Assembly: GCF_034702125.1 (NCBI RefSeq)
Contig: NC_085865.1
Location: 27,457,040-27,521,039, forward strand
Source: Engraulis encrasicolus
Lineage: Eukaryota > Chordata > Actinopteri > Clupeiformes > Engraulidae
Direction of reading: 5' to 3'
Length of the DNA stretch: 64,000 nucleotides
In this document: in pieces, positions 37,798 through 49,114 of the stretch
Position numbering within the stretch: position 1 is the first letter of the stretch
How the letters are laid out: every line of letters begins with the position of its first letter
Notes under the pieces: model-generated
Databases searched by the model: none
Seen by the model: only the letters and a program-made list of their open reading frames with translations
Told to the model about the DNA's origin: nothing
Position numbers and translations under genes: made by a program

Positions 37798-38458
37798 TGT
37801 CAGACAGACAGACGAAGGACCCAGATGCGTCACGTTTAACAGAGTTTATTAGGGGTTCAGGGGGAGAAGGAGATGCAAAGTTCGAGTCCTAGAGCCTGCG
37901 TGTGTGTGTTCCCCAATGACTGAGAAGCTTCTCGAGGAGCAGATGGTGGAGGTCCGGGTTCTCTGGATTCTGGGGGGGGAACACACACACAACAGGACAG
38001 ATCAGGCAAGGCAGAAGTACCGTTCAGGGCAAAACAGAATTCTTAGTCACAAGGCAGAAGGCAGGTCGGAATTACCGGGGAAGATGATGAGTCGAAGTCC
38101 AAGGTACAGGCACGGGTTCAGGTTCAGGTTCAGGTTCAGGTTCAGGTTCAGGTTTCGGGGGGCCAGATGAAGAAGCCAGCAAACAGGGTTCTACTTGCAG
38201 ACGATCTGACAGAGAGGTACTGGAGGACTGAGGTTTATATGGAGAGTGAGAGGCCGCAGGTGACAAGAGACAGCCAATGGTAGCCACAGATCATTAACGA
38301 GAATCAATTGGGGTTAATAGACAGCAGAGTCAGTGATGGTATGCAGGCAGCAGAGTACTGCTCGTTAAGAGGCACCAGGTGAGCCTGATTGAGGGAATGA
38401 CAGGTGAGAATGAGTGGAAAGTTACCAGATGAGAAGGGAGAGTTGTAGGACCATGACA
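37798..38458 (-). repeat. gypsy 3' LTR (661 bp)
   Basis: Same as 43108-43816 apart from the GGTTCA hexamer tract (about 38108-38156), which is 48 bp shorter here, and a C/T difference beside it. Read on the minus strand, TATAAA lies at 38239-38234 and AATAAA at 37850-37845. Confidence 0.95.
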
Positions 38459-38475
38459 GAACCCCCCCTCAAGGG
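38459..38475 (-). promoter_or_regulatory. polypurine tract
   Basis: On the minus strand the bases next to the 3' LTR read TTGAGGGGGGGTTC. This G-rich purine run is the expected plus-strand primer for second-strand synthesis. Confidence 0.75.
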
Positions 38476-38538
38476 ACGGCACAGAAGTCCCAAAACACTC
38501 ACCAACACGGGCGGGAGGGGGGGGTAGCCGGCGGAGGG

Positions 38539-41500
38539 TCAAAACTCCTCAGACTGGTCAGTGTCCCCAGCCTCAGGATCAGAATCAGGTTCAGGAACAG
38601 GGGTGGACGGAGCAGTGTCATCACGACGAGGACCCCTCGGCCGACCCCTCAGGATTGCAGGCTGGTCCGGGTGCTGGCGATGGAAATCCGCAATGAGAGT
38701 GGGGTCCACAATCCTGCTGGCGGGCACCCACACCCTCTCCTCAGGACCATAGCCTTCCCAATCCACAAGGTATTGGATGCCCCTACCCCGCCGCCGTGAC
38801 CGGAGCAGCCGTCGCACAGTGTAAACAGGACCACCATCAATGAGCCGGGGTGGCGGAGGTGGCGGCACAGCGGGCACCAGAGGGCTCTCGTGAACTGGCT
38901 TCAGACGTGAGACGTGAAAGGTTGGGTGCACCTTCATGGACCGGGGAAGCCGGAGTCTGACCGCCGACGGATTGATGATTTTCTGGACTGGGAATGGACC
39001 GATGAACCTGGGGGCCAGTTTGCGTGACTCCACGCGCAGAGGCAGATCACGGGAGGAAAGCCACACCCTCTGGCCCACCTGGTAGGCGGGAGCAGGAATC
39101 CTTCGCCGGTTGGCACTGGCAGTGTAGCTGGCAACGGCTCTCAGAAGGGTGGCACGAGCTTGAGACCACGTCCGACGACAGCGGCGAGCACAGGCAAGGG
39201 CAGATGGACAGGAGGCTCCTCTCTCTTGACTGGCAAACAGGGGCGGCTGATAGCCGTAGACGCACTGAAAGGGGGACAATCCAGTGGCGGAGCTGGAGAG
39301 AGAATTGTGAGCATATTCTACCCACAACAGATGCTGAGACCAGGCCCGGGGATTACGGGACGCCATGCACCGCAGAGACTTTTCCAACTCCTGATTCATC
39401 CTTTCAGTCTGTCCATTTGACTGCGGGTGAAAACCTGACGTAAGACTGGCAGTCGCTCCGAGAAGACGGCAGAAGTCTTTCCAGAAGGCTGAAGCAAACT
39501 GCGGACCCCGGTCAGACACTATATCCCGTGGCAAGCCGTGGATGCGGAACACCTGCTCAAGGACCACCTGGGCTGTCTCTTTGGCAGAGGGCAACTTTGG
39601 CAGTGGAACAAAGTGCGCCATCTTGCTGAACCGGTCTACGATGGTCAGGATGACAGTATTACCATCAGAGGGGGGAAGGCCGGTGACAAAGTCAAGCGAG
39701 ATGTGAGACCAGGGGCGCATGGGTACTGGCAGGGGCTGTAGTAACCCGGCTGGTGGTCGGTTGGAAGACTTGTTCTGGCAGCAGGTATGGCACGCCATGC
39801 AAAATTCGCGGATATCCTTCTCCAACGATGGCCACCAGAACCGCTGAGAGAGAAGACGGAGAGTGCGTCCGATACCAGGGTGACAGGCCAGGTTGGAATT
39901 GTGCCCCCACTGGATGACCTGGGATCTCAGGTCTGCCGGAACGAAGAGGCGGTTGCTGGGGCACGCACTTGGACTTGGCTGGTTTTTGATAGCCTTTCTC
40001 ACTTCCTCCTCGATGTTCCAGGTCAGGGTGGCAATGACGCAGGGGTTTGGGAGGATTGGTTCTGGGTCCTCGGAAGACTTGTCATCCTTCTGAAACATGC
40101 GTGACAGGGCATCTGGCTTAGCATTGCGTGAGCCGGGACGGTAGGAGAGGGTGAAGTTGAAGCGGGTGAAGAACAAGGACCAGCGACTTTGACGGGGATT
40201 CAGTCTCTTTGCTGACCTGATGTATTCCAAGTTCTTGTGGTCCGTCCAGACCAGAAATGGAGTCTTGCACCCCTCCAGCCAGTGGCGCCACTCCTCTAGG
40301 GCAAGTTTGACGGCAAGTAACTCTCGGTTGCCGATATCATAGTTCTGCTCGGATGTTGTCAGCCTCCGAGAGAAGAAGGCGCATGGGTGCATCTTGCCAT
40401 CTTCTGGTGATCGCTGGGATAGCACTGCTCCAACACCAACGTCCGAGGCATCCACTTCCACCACGAACTGCAGGTTCTCGTCTGGCAAGCGGAGGATGGG
40501 AGCTGAGGTAAACCGTGTTTTCAACATCTGAAAGGCTTTATCAGCAGCTGGATTCCATTTAAATGGCTGTTTGGTACTGGTCAGTGCAGTGAGTGGGGCT
40601 GCCACGGCGCTGAATCCCCGGATAAACCTCCTGTAGAAGTTGGCGAAGCCTAAAAACTGTTGCAACTTCTTACGGCTCTCGGGGGCTGGCCAAGACGTCA
40701 CTGCTGAAACCTTGGCTGGGTCCATCTGCATACTACCCTCTGCCACGACATATCCAAGGAAGGACAAAGAGCTGACATGAAATTCACATTTTTCTGCCTT
40801 GACGTAGAGTGAATTTTTGAGAAGACGGCGAAGTACTGACTGCACATGATGAACGTGTTCAGATTGGTTCTTGGAGAATATTAATATATCATCCAAGAAA
40901 ACAAAAACGAACCTGTTCAACATGTCACGAAGGATGTCATTAACCAGGTTCTGGAAAACAGCGGGTGCATTGGTGAGTCCGAAGGGCATGACCAGATATT
41001 CGTAATGGCCGGTGGGTGTGTTGAATGCAGTCTTCCACTCGTCCCCCTCTCTCATCCGGACTAGGTGGTATGCATTTCTGAGGTCAAGTTTGGTGAAAAT
41101 GGTGGCCCCTTGGAGCAGTTCAAAGGCGGAAGACATCAGTGGCAGAGGATAGCGGTTTTTCACAGTGATATCATTCAGACCTCTGTAGTCGATACAAGGC
41201 CGGAGGGAGCCATCTTTTTTCCCCACGAAGAAAAAACCAGCTCCGGCAGGAGAAGATGATGGTCGAATAATTCCACTTGCCAGGGATTCGTTGATATAGT
41301 TCTCCATGGCCAGCCTTTCAGGAGCGGAGAGCGAGTAGAGGCGGCCCTTTGGGGGTGATGTTCCGGGTAGGAGGTCGATCGCGCAGTCATATGACCGATG
41401 AGGAGGCAGAGAAGTGGCTTTGGTCTTGCTGAAGACCTCCTTGAGATGAAGGTAACAGGCAGGGACGCCGGCTGTATCAGGGGCAGGACAGGTAGCTTTT

Positions 41501-42024
41501 GAATTGATGGGTAGTGTAGCTCGCTTAAAGCAGGTCTGGTGGCAGTCTTCTCCCCACTCTCGTATTGTGCAAGATCTCCAGTCGAGTTGAGGGTTGTGAC
41601 GGATGAGCCAAGGATACCCCAGGATGATGGGTTGTGCAGGTGAATTGAGCAGGTGAAAGCTGATAGACTCCTGGTGATTTCCTGAGAGTTCCATGGTAAC
41701 GGAGGATGTGGTGTGGGTCACTGTGCCAAGTTGATGACCATCAAGCGCCCGGACGGGAACAGGTGGTGACAGATGCTGATAGCCCAACCCCAGCTGACGT
41801 GCAAGTTCCACATCCATGATATTAGCTTCGGCCCCAGAATCCACTAGGGCAGCCAGGGTGTGTCTGGAGTCAGGAAGCAGGAAACAGACCTGGAGCATGG
41901 GCTTTCGGGTGGGGGGAGACTTGATGTTTGTCGAGCTCAGCCGGATCTCCCCTATGACCGGTGAGCTCTGGCTTTTGCTGGACAGTTGCTGACTTTGTGA
42001 TTCTCGCCGCCGCAGTAGAGGCAC
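38539..42024 (-). CDS. gypsy Pol: protease-RT-RNaseH-integrase-chromodomain
   Basis: A 1161-residue polyprotein. Protease: DSGA at 62-65. Reverse transcriptase: about 230-420, with the catalytic FLDD at 376-379 and the MPFGLTNAP motif at 346-354. RNase H: about 518-640, with D525 (VDASD), E568 and D595 (WTDHKN). Integrase: zinc-binding H708, H715, C745, C748, then D778, D838 and E874, a D-60-D-35-E triad. A GPF motif lies at 1009-1011 and a chromodomain at about 1066-1115 ([18 protein letters not shown]), which would steer integration by binding chromatin. The listed start is the first GTG of the open frame, not an initiation codon. The frame overlaps gag by about 73 bp in the -1 register, so Pol is probably made by ribosomal frameshifting; I saw no canonical slippery heptamer. 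No stops or missing catalytic residues. Confidence 0.95.
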   Translation of the reverse strand: MPLLRRRESQSQQLSSKSQSSPVIGEIRLSSTNIKSPPTRKPMLQVCFLLPDSRHTLAALVDSGAEANIMDVELARQLGLGYQHLSPPVPVRALDGHQLGTVTHTTSSVTMELSGNHQESISFHLLNSPAQPIILGYPWLIRHNPQLDWRSCTIREWGEDCHQTCFKRATLPINSKATCPAPDTAGVPACYLHLKEVFSKTKATSLPPHRSYDCAIDLLPGTSPPKGRLYSLSAPERLAMENYINESLASGIIRPSSSPAGAGFFFVGKKDGSLRPCIDYRGLNDITVKNRYPLPLMSSAFELLQGATIFTKLDLRNAYHLVRMREGDEWKTAFNTPTGHYEYLVMPFGLTNAPAVFQNLVNDILRDMLNRFVFVFLDDILIFSKNQSEHVHHVQSVLRRLLKNSLYVKAEKCEFHVSSLSFLGYVVAEGSMQMDPAKVSAVTSWPAPESRKKLQQFLGFANFYRRFIRGFSAVAAPLTALTSTKQPFKWNPAADKAFQMLKTRFTSAPILRLPDENLQFVVEVDASDVGVGAVLSQRSPEDGKMHPCAFFSRRLTTSEQNYDIGNRELLAVKLALEEWRHWLEGCKTPFLVWTDHKNLEYIRSAKRLNPRQSRWSLFFTRFNFTLSYRPGSRNAKPDALSRMFQKDDKSSEDPEPILPNPCVIATLTWNIEEEVRKAIKNQPSPSACPSNRLFVPADLRSQVIQWGHNSNLACHPGIGRTLRLLSQRFWWPSLEKDIREFCMACHTCCQNKSSNRPPAGLLQPLPVPMRPWSHISLDFVTGLPPSDGNTVILTIVDRFSKMAHFVPLPKLPSAKETAQVVLEQVFRIHGLPRDIVSDRGPQFASAFWKDFCRLLGATASLTSGFHPQSNGQTERMNQELEKSLRCMASRNPRAWSQHLLWVEYAHNSLSSSATGLSPFQCVYGYQPPLFASQERGASCPSALACARRCRRTWSQARATLLRAVASYTASANRRRIPAPAYQVGQRVWLSSRDLPLRVESRKLAPRFIGPFPVQKIINPSAVRLRLPRSMKVHPTFHVSRLKPVHESPLVPAVPPPPPPRLIDGGPVYTVRRLLRSRRRGRGIQYLVDWEGYGPEERVWVPASRIVDPTLIADFHRQHPDQPAILRGRPRGPRRDDTAPSTPVPEPDSDPEAGDTDQSEEF

Positions 42025-43091
42025 AGCTGGGCAGTAAGGCGACGTTGCCGCTCTTCTGGGGAGAGGGAGGTGCGGCCAATCTCCATGGGTTCGGTCTGGT
42101 CAAACTGGTTCTGGGGGTTAGCAGGAGGAGGCAAGGAAGTGGCGTCACGCCGAATGCTGGTGGCCGATTGTCTTGGTTGTCCCCTCTCACGGCGCCGGGT
42201 CTGGATTCGACGATCGATTCGGACTGCAAGGGCGACGGCTTCATCAAGGGTCTTGGGTGGTTCGTGGGAGACCAGTTCATCCTTGATGTAGCCCGCAAGA
42301 CTGTGGAGGAAAGCATCCGTCTGTGCGGCCATATTCCATGTGCTGCGTCTCGCCAGGGTGCGGAAGTCAATGGAGTAATCCGCCACGGTCCGGTTTCCCT
42401 GGCGAATACTCATCAGCTCTTGGGATGCTTCAGCCGATGAAGACCCCAGGTCAAAAACTTTCTCCATCTCCTCAGCAAAAGCGTTGAATGAAGCGCAGGC
42501 CGGAGTCTGGCGGTCGAATTCTGCAGCTCCCCACAGCCGGGCCCGACCAGTCAAGTGGGTGATGACGTATCCTACCTTGGCCCCCTCTGTAGCGAAGGTC
42601 CTGGGCTGAAGGGCAAACTGGATTCTGCAGCTCGACAGAAACGCCCTCACTTGTGTATGGTCGCCGTTGAAGCGCTCAGGATTTCCCACCTTTGGCTCAC
42701 GGTCTATAGAAACTGAAGATTGCGCCACTTGACTTGGGATGTTGGGGTCAGGAGCGGGTACTGGTGCTGAGTGAAGCGCTTGCACAGATGGAGCAGATGC
42801 AGACTGAGCTGGAGCAGATGGAGAAGGTGCAGGCTGGCCAGATGAGGTGGTTGGGTTGGAGAGTAGCTGAAGCACTCGGGTAAGTTGTTCTTGCTGCTGT
42901 TGGATCATCTGCTGGTGTTGCAGGAACTGCTGCTGTTGGTGATGGCCTAGCTGAACCAGAGATGCTATGTCACCGGACATCCGAGCAACCGCTCCCTCTG
43001 TGTGCTGCAGACGGTCGAGAGCAGTTGGTTCGGGTGTCGAAGTCATCTCGGGTGTGAGGTCCATGTCGGTTGGGTCGTGAGCTGGGTCCAT
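41952..43091 (-). CDS. gypsy Gag: capsid/nucleocapsid
   Basis: A 379-residue structural protein that would package the element RNA in virus-like particles. It starts at an ATG only 16 bases after the 5' LTR. The N-terminus holds a Gln-rich predicted coiled coil (residues about 45-75, [20 protein letters not shown]), then a Pro/Ala/Ser linker. Residues about 135-300 form the retrotransposon gag domain ([37 protein letters not shown]). One zinc knuckle C-x2-C-x4-H-x4-C (C357, C360, H365, C370) sits at the end. The layout is typical of vertebrate sushi-type Gag. It overlaps the start of pol. Confidence 0.93.
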   Translation of the reverse strand: MDPAHDPTDMDLTPEMTSTPEPTALDRLQHTEGAVARMSGDIASLVQLGHHQQQQFLQHQQMIQQQQEQLTRVLQLLSNPTTSSGQPAPSPSAPAQSASAPSVQALHSAPVPAPDPNIPSQVAQSSVSIDREPKVGNPERFNGDHTQVRAFLSSCRIQFALQPRTFATEGAKVGYVITHLTGRARLWGAAEFDRQTPACASFNAFAEEMEKVFDLGSSSAEASQELMSIRQGNRTVADYSIDFRTLARRSTWNMAAQTDAFLHSLAGYIKDELVSHEPPKTLDEAVALAVRIDRRIQTRRRERGQPRQSATSIRRDATSLPPPANPQNQFDQTEPMEIGRTSLSPEERQRRLTAQLCLYCGGENHKVSNCPAKARAHRS

Positions 43092-43095
43092 GCTG

Positions 43096-43105
43096 GTCAG
43101 ATCGT
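43096..43105 (-). promoter_or_regulatory. predicted self-primer binding site
   Basis: Two bases after the 5' LTR the element reads ACGATCTGAC. This is the exact complement of GTCAGATCGT at 43568-43559 in the LTR, which lies 29 bases after the TATA box and so should be the start of the transcript. No sequence complementary to a tRNA 3' end (TGG start) follows the LTR. Tf1/sushi elements are known to prime reverse transcription by folding back their own 5' end. Confidence 0.75.
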
Positions 43106-43107
43106 AC

Positions 43108-43816
43108 TGTCAGACAGACAGACGAAGGACCCAGATGCGTCACGTTTAACAGAGTTTATTAGGGGTTCAGGGGGAGAAGGAGATGCAAAGTTCGAGTCCT
43201 AGAGCCTGCGTGTGTGTGTTCCCCAATGACTGAGAAGCTTCTCGAGGAGCAGATGGTGGAGGTCCGGGTTCTCTGGATTCTGGGGGGGGAACACACACAC
43301 AACAGGACAGATCAGGCAAGGCAGAAGTACCGTTCAGGGCAAAACAGAATTCTTAGTCACAAGGCAGAAGGCAGGTCGGAATTACCGGGGAAGATGATGA
43401 GTCGAAGTCCAAGGTACAGGCACGGGTCCAGGTTCGGGTTCAGGTTCAGGTTCGGGTTCAGGTTCAGGTTCGGGTTCAGGTTCAGGTTCAGGTTCAGGTT
43501 CGGGTTCGGGTTTCGGGGGGCCAGATGAAGAAGCCAGCAAACAGGGTTCTACTTGCAGACGATCTGACAGAGAGGTACTGGAGGACTGAGGTTTATATGG
43601 AGAGTGAGAGGCCGCAGGTGACAAGAGACAGCCAATGGTAGCCACAGATCATTAACGAGAATCAATTGGGGTTAATAGACAGCAGAGTCAGTGATGGTAT
43701 GCAGGCAGCAGAGTACTGCTCGTTAAGAGGCACCAGGTGAGCCTGATTGAGGGAATGACAGGTGAGAATGAGTGGAAAGTTACCAGATGAGAAGGGAGAG
43801 TTGTAGGACCATGACA
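43108..43816 (-). repeat. gypsy 5' LTR (709 bp)
   Basis: Contains TATAAA at 43597-43592, the predicted RNA start GTCAGATCGT at 43568-43559, a GGTTC(A/G)GG hexamer tract (43419-43514) and AATAAA at 43160-43155. Apart from the hexamer tract it matches the 3' LTR by eye. Confidence 0.95.
43559..43597 (-). promoter_or_regulatory. LTR core promoter and predicted transcription start
   Basis: TATAAA (43597-43592) is followed 29 bases from its first T by GTCAGATCGT. That spacing is normal for a TATA-driven start, and the decamer is also the sequence complementary to the primer site, so two independent clues point to the same start. Confidence 0.7.
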
Positions 43817-44430
43817 ATTACAGTGTTGCCAAAGCATACAAATAACAAAACTGTGAATAGTGTCACCTTAACCAATATGTAAGACTCCGCGGGTGAGTTC
43901 TACGTCACCACCCTCAACTGTTTGCCGATTGGCAGAACCATGAGCGAACCGAGCTAGGAGGGTTGGGCCAGAGTACGAACAGAGTCAAAATTTTTGAGAG
44001 GAAGTACCATACATTGGATGGAGTTGCTAGGCTAGGAAAATGGCACTATTGAAGAATAATGCTTTGTAAAAATCGTAAAGAAAAGATGCAAGATGTAAAT
44101 AACATATACAGATGATTTTGAACACAAAAACCCTCTGTATCTGTTATCTTAAATTGCTATATGAGCTATACATATATGTAACGTAGCAGTGCATATTCTT
44201 TTAATGATATTACCTGAGAGCTTCTACTCTGTGAGGTCTAGCTTCCCATTCAATTCAATTGTGCCCAGGAGAGTAATTTCCTCACAAACAGAAACAGAAA
44301 CGAGACAAACATTTTCCGTGATCGGGACCCAATGGACGCACAGTCTGCAGACAATAGATAAATGGGTTTACAAGTGGCCTGCTGAATATTTAATTGTATA
44401 CACACATCCCCTCAGGTCCCTAAGAGTGTC

Positions 44431-44431
<1 letters not shown>
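43817..44431. other. non-coding, no recognised feature
   Basis: Host flank of the gypsy element. No gene is recognised. Confidence 0.5.

Positions 44432-44518
<87 letters not shown>
44432..44518. repeat. (GT)n microsatellite
   Basis: GT run ending in GCGCGC. Confidence 0.96.
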
Positions 44519-44528
<10 letters not shown>

Positions 44529-44863
44529 CGTGTGTATGTATGTGTGTACACACGCACATGTGTGATGTATGTACTGTACTGTATGTGTGGCTAAACTCGC
44601 CCATGCTGGTGAATGTGCATGTGTGCTTCTGTGAGCATGTGTGTGTGGCAGTGTATGTAGGGAGAGCGTGTGAAAAGAACATGTCACCCTGATGCACTGC
44701 AGGGCTCATCTGCTCTCTGTCTTCAGGCCCCAAAAGACACTTGATGCCTCTAAGACCAGAATTACAATTTAGAAATTAGTAGCTGAATTATTAATGCAGT
44801 GTGCCATGTGTTGTGTGCGAAATCCCACCAGCCTACTCAGGCTGTCTATCAGCAGTGCCACAA

Positions 44864-44869
<6 letters not shown>

Positions 44870-44934
<65 letters not shown>
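44870..44934. repeat. (TC)n microsatellite
   Basis: About 30 TC units. Confidence 0.96.
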
Positions 44935-44936
<2 letters not shown>

Positions 44937-45534
44937 GATCATTTGACACAATGGGAGAGATGTACACTATCTACATCATGGTTGTGTCTAAAACGAATTG
45001 GATGCACAAGGCGGAGAATAATGAAAAAGCAGGTTTACATGGATTTACCAATGTATGCATGCTGGCACATGTGTTGATATGGTGTAGGGGCAGAGAATAC
45101 CTGACTGTTTTTGATGACAACTTGAGATAGAACAACCCTTACATAAGCTCCCTTGGTCACAAACATATGTGCACACGCACAACAGAGAATTGGAGGGTAG
45201 CTTTCTGCCTTTGATGAATGATGACTCACACACAGAACCCAATCAAAGTGCCACCAGGTGTGAGACGCACATGGCAACTACTGAAGACATATCACCAGAC
45301 GTGAATGAACTAGGTCTTTTAGCACACAGTGATGCTCTGTGAGATATACGTAGAGTGGGCAACTGTTTATCCGTGGGCAGTCTGGCTTTTGGGCCTTTAG
45401 TATAGACTCGAAATAAATGATCTTCCTTTCAAGCACCGTGAGCAAAGCTGGTGTTTCATGGACGACTAGTATTGTTAAAAGCATTGTGTGAAGAATATTT
45501 TATTGTAATTAATTGTTAATGGAAATTTGTCAAA
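44935..45534. other. non-coding, no recognised feature
   Basis: Short frames only. Confidence 0.5.
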
Positions 45535-45775
45535 ATATGAAGAGTTCAGATGCAAAACCCCCTAAGTGCCTTTTCAGAAAATAATCTTAATTCATTTTTA
45601 TTTAATACAAACTATCAAAATTGCATATTTTTCTATTTTATTTATGTAATATAACTATTTATATGTATTATCAAGTACATGAATGTAAACCAAACCAACA
45701 ACGGGGTTCTCTAAAAATATAGAAGTACAGGTCTTCAGAAATGGAGTTAGGGGGTTTTGCATCTGAACTTCATAT
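45535..45775. mobile_element. MITE with 30-bp inverted ends
   Basis: The left end (ATATGAAGAG, TTCAGATGCAAAACCCCCTAA) and the reverse complement of the right end (ATATGAAG, TTCAGATGCAAAACCCCCTAA) match with a two-base gap. The interior is AT-rich with no coding potential. The exact target duplication was not resolved because the flanks are part of the palindrome. Confidence 0.75.
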
Positions 45776-45945
45776 CTACTCTATCAAATGTAAATGAATG
45801 AATTAAAATGTTGGTAAACACAAACAAGACTGTATACACAAGACAAACACAAAAATCTGCCATTTTAAAGTCCTGTCAGTAGTCAGGCTAGTGAGCGCTG
45901 TCTGGGCAGGGCCATTCAGTCCTTTAAATGTTTTATGGGCTATGC

Positions 45946-46290
45946 CAGGGGTGGGCAATTATTTTGGCCCGAGGGCCGCATTGGCTTTAGAATATTGACC
46001 GAAGGGCCGGATGCCACAGACAACTTGGCCGTGCCAATACATAGTGAACGATGACGTAACTTGGCAGCAATGATATTCCTGCACATTGTGATTAAATGTA
46101 TGTAGATGAAGCCTATGTATTTGGTTGATCTTAAATTCGCAAGACTCTTGTTTTAGGTAGTATTTTAAGAATATTGAGTAACCGTTTGAATTTGGATTCA
46201 AAAGTTGTCTTTCTTTTAAAGGCTGTGGGGCCACATGAAATGGCTCAGGGGGCCGCATGTGGCCCCCGGGCCTGAGTTTGCCCACGTCTG
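45946..46290. mobile_element. hAT MITE with perfect 8-bp target duplication
   Basis: The left end CAGGGGTGGGCAA and the reverse-complemented right end CAGACGTGGGCAAA are followed by GGGCCGCAT-rich sub-ends. GGCTATGC is found on both sides (45938-45945 and 46291-46298). The 345-bp element has no coding capacity. Confidence 0.9.
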
Positions 46291-46342
46291 GGCTATGCTA
46301 TACTTTGCTTCTCTCACATGGTAGTCTGGGCTATTTATATGA

Positions 46343-47222
46343 AAGTGAAAGTGAAAGCCCACCTGGGAAACTACAACTCCCATTGTCATTGTGACACAGC
46401 CATCTACTACACAAAACGAAATTGCATTCCTGCCTCACCTGTTCAAGGGGACAGCCCCCAGTGGCACCCGAAAGGAGCATTGCAGCAGGACTGTACCACG
46501 CTCAGGCCCAATTCGAAACAGGGAAGGCAGCTGTCCTTCCAGTGAGCTAACTGGACATCGAGTCATGAAGTGTGAATCGAAACGAAAAAATGCGTTATTT
46601 CCTCTCTCGGCAGTTGACTGCATTTGTGGGCGTAACGAGGATATTTCGAGGATACATCAGATGCTGACTTCGCTGCCTTGGTACCCAACATGCTGTGCGC
46701 CACCTCCCTCTCAACCGGAAACCTGAAAAACAAACATGGCTACTACCCAAGCTACTACCTTATCATACTCTTTATTCTGACACTTATGTATGTAGATATT
46801 GAAAATCGAATGGATAAATCAACATTGTAGTATCTAAATATGCTGTCGCTAGATCTATTTATAGCCTATTTTACGATTCCGCCGTCTGACGATCATTCAC
46901 CGTTCAAATAGCATGCGTAAGCTATGCGCTAACGTGATGAACGTAACTCCCACCATAGAATCGCCGTAACATCAAATGCGCAAGGCGGCGCACTCGTTAG
47001 TGCCGTTCGTAACGGCTGCCTCATCAGCTAACTTCGCCTATCTGATCAGTGACCTGTTTATGTAGGAGGGGAGTCATCGAGTCACTGCCTCCCGTTTCGA
47101 ATTCAGCCTCAGAGTACTTCAGTCATGGAGGAGGATGGGGGAGAACACTGGTTAATTAGGCCTACTCCCCACACCGGAAGTTTAACTGGCAACTTTTGGG
47201 CCCTAACCACTTAGCCATGACT
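46343..47222 (-). mobile_element. tRNA-derived SINE, split by a nested element
   Basis: Read on the minus strand from 47222, the SINE begins CAGTCATGGCTAAGTGGTTA. This has a perfect A-box-like TGGCTAAGTGG (47217-47207) and a degenerate B-box-like GTTAAACTTCC about 30 bases on, as in a tRNA gene. Its body matches 2233-2481, and it ends in CTTTCACTTTCA-type repeats. The element is interrupted at 46506-47107 by a DNA transposon. About 278 bp of SINE remain. Confidence 0.78.
46506..47107. mobile_element. 602-bp DNA transposon nested in the SINE
   Basis: The left end is GCCCAATTCGAAACAGGGA and the right end in reverse complement is GCTGAATTCGAAACGGGA. CTCAG flanks both sides (46501-46505 and 47108-47112) and is present once in the uninterrupted SINE at 2233-2481 (as CTGAG on that strand), so it is a 5-bp target duplication. 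No transposase frame is seen and the superfamily is unassigned. Confidence 0.8.
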
Positions 47223-47944
<722 letters not shown>

Positions 47945-48113
47945 AAACCGATGGTCTCCAGGGACGTTTAACAGCCTGAAACCTCAAATGCTAATTTACC
48001 AGTTAATATTTTATGATGTGAATAATTTAGCAGGTGACTGAGTGTTTAACTTTTGGCACAAGTTGAGGTGCCCTGAAGCAGTTACTCCTTAAATGATACC
48101 TGATTATTCTTAT

Positions 48114-49114
48114 TGTAACATGGTGAGCGCTTGTGCCTTTAAGCGCGCTCCCCTGTACCTAATTGAAGGCCGTCAGCTGGGCTGTTGTGGCACCAATTGT
48201 GTGGATCGGAGTCATTTTTAAAAACGCGTTGCGCATGCTACTGCGGGAGGGAGGAAGACCTTGTTTGTTTGTTGGACATTTCGCCTGTGGTCCTAGTTTG
48301 GGAGTCCGTGCATGCTGTCACTTCACGGAATATGCCAGTTGCGTGGGGTTGTCTGTTCGTCCCTAACACTGCGGTGTGGCCGCTCATTGACTAGGGCTAT
48401 CTGTTGCACTGGCTTCCCTTACCATCTCCCGGTGTTATGGTACGTAATAGTCTTCACTCCCAATCCTACAAATACGTTAAGCGTGTTGCCTAGCTCACTT
48501 TATGTAATTACCTTACCAGGTGTGTGTCGCTGTCTGTGCGCCCTCTTCCCTCCGTGCCTGTGAATGATATATTGGTGCCCGCTGCCCGTGGTAGGTTGAT
48601 ACTCTGTCACTTTATTATGAGCTAATCAGCAACTCTTCCCTGACCTGCGTCTGTACTTTTGTGTGTACAGGTAGCCGGGTGATCTCCTACTTGGGGCCGC
48701 CCTGGACAGGTTGCTGTTTTGTTTGCCAAGTGTTCCGAAACAATTGCGCGCCTGAGCGCGCGCACGAGTGAATTGACTGACTGAGTGTGACTGGTGGTGA
48801 GAGAGTGTGGCTGAGAGCATGCACCGGTTTGAGTGATTTTCTGTATTTGATTTGGTTTTGTTAAGTTCACGAGAAAGTGAGAGTTATCGGTCTGTTAATT
48901 TGTGTATTTTACTTTGTATGTCTGTCCTCCACCAGTGTGTTTCTTTTAGCAAATATTTAAAATGTTGTATTTTTATATGGATTGATAATAAAAAGAGAAT
49001 TAATTATTTTGCCATAACCCCTGTCTCTGTCGCTCCTTAACGAACCTGTGTTGCCTTTTACTAGAGGTTTACTCTGAGGGTGAAAGTCCCCAGTGGCGTA
49101 GTCGTGCAATTACA
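48114..49114 (+). mobile_element. possible solo LTR, 1001 bp
   Basis: The segment begins TGTAACATGG and ends AATTACA, so its outer five bases are inverted (TGTAA/TTACA) as in LTRs. It is flanked by CTTAT and GTTAT, a 5-bp duplication with one mismatch. It is richer in CpG than its surroundings and has AATAAA at 48987-48992 near its 3' side. No internal retroviral sequence is attached. It could instead be another type of element. Confidence 0.4.

Larger units (their letters stand above)
37798..43816 (-). mobile_element. complete Ty3/gypsy chromovirus of the Tf1/sushi type
   Basis: A 6.0 kb LTR retrotransposon on the minus strand: 5' LTR (43108-43816), gag (41952-43091), pol in the -1 frame (38539-42024), polypurine tract and 3' LTR (37798-38458). 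LTRs begin TGTCATGG and end CTGACA in the element's sense. The C-terminal chromodomain after the integrase, the absence of env and the self-complementary leader place it with vertebrate Tf1/sushi elements. Gag and pol are open and the LTRs are nearly identical, so insertion was recent. A clean target duplication was not seen: the flanks are GATAC and ATTAC. Confidence 0.93.

Noticed and set aside
38561..41390. Plus-strand frames across pol
   Set aside because: They are antisense shadows of the intact minus-strand Pol frame.
38024..43645. Frames with repeated Arg-Phe or Glu-Pro around the gypsy LTRs
   Set aside because: They come from the GGTTCA hexamer tract in the LTRs, not from a gene.
37793..43821. 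A 5-bp target duplication around the gypsy LTRs
   Set aside because: The flanks GATAC and ATTAC differ at two positions, and shifting the LTR limits by up to three bases gives no better match.
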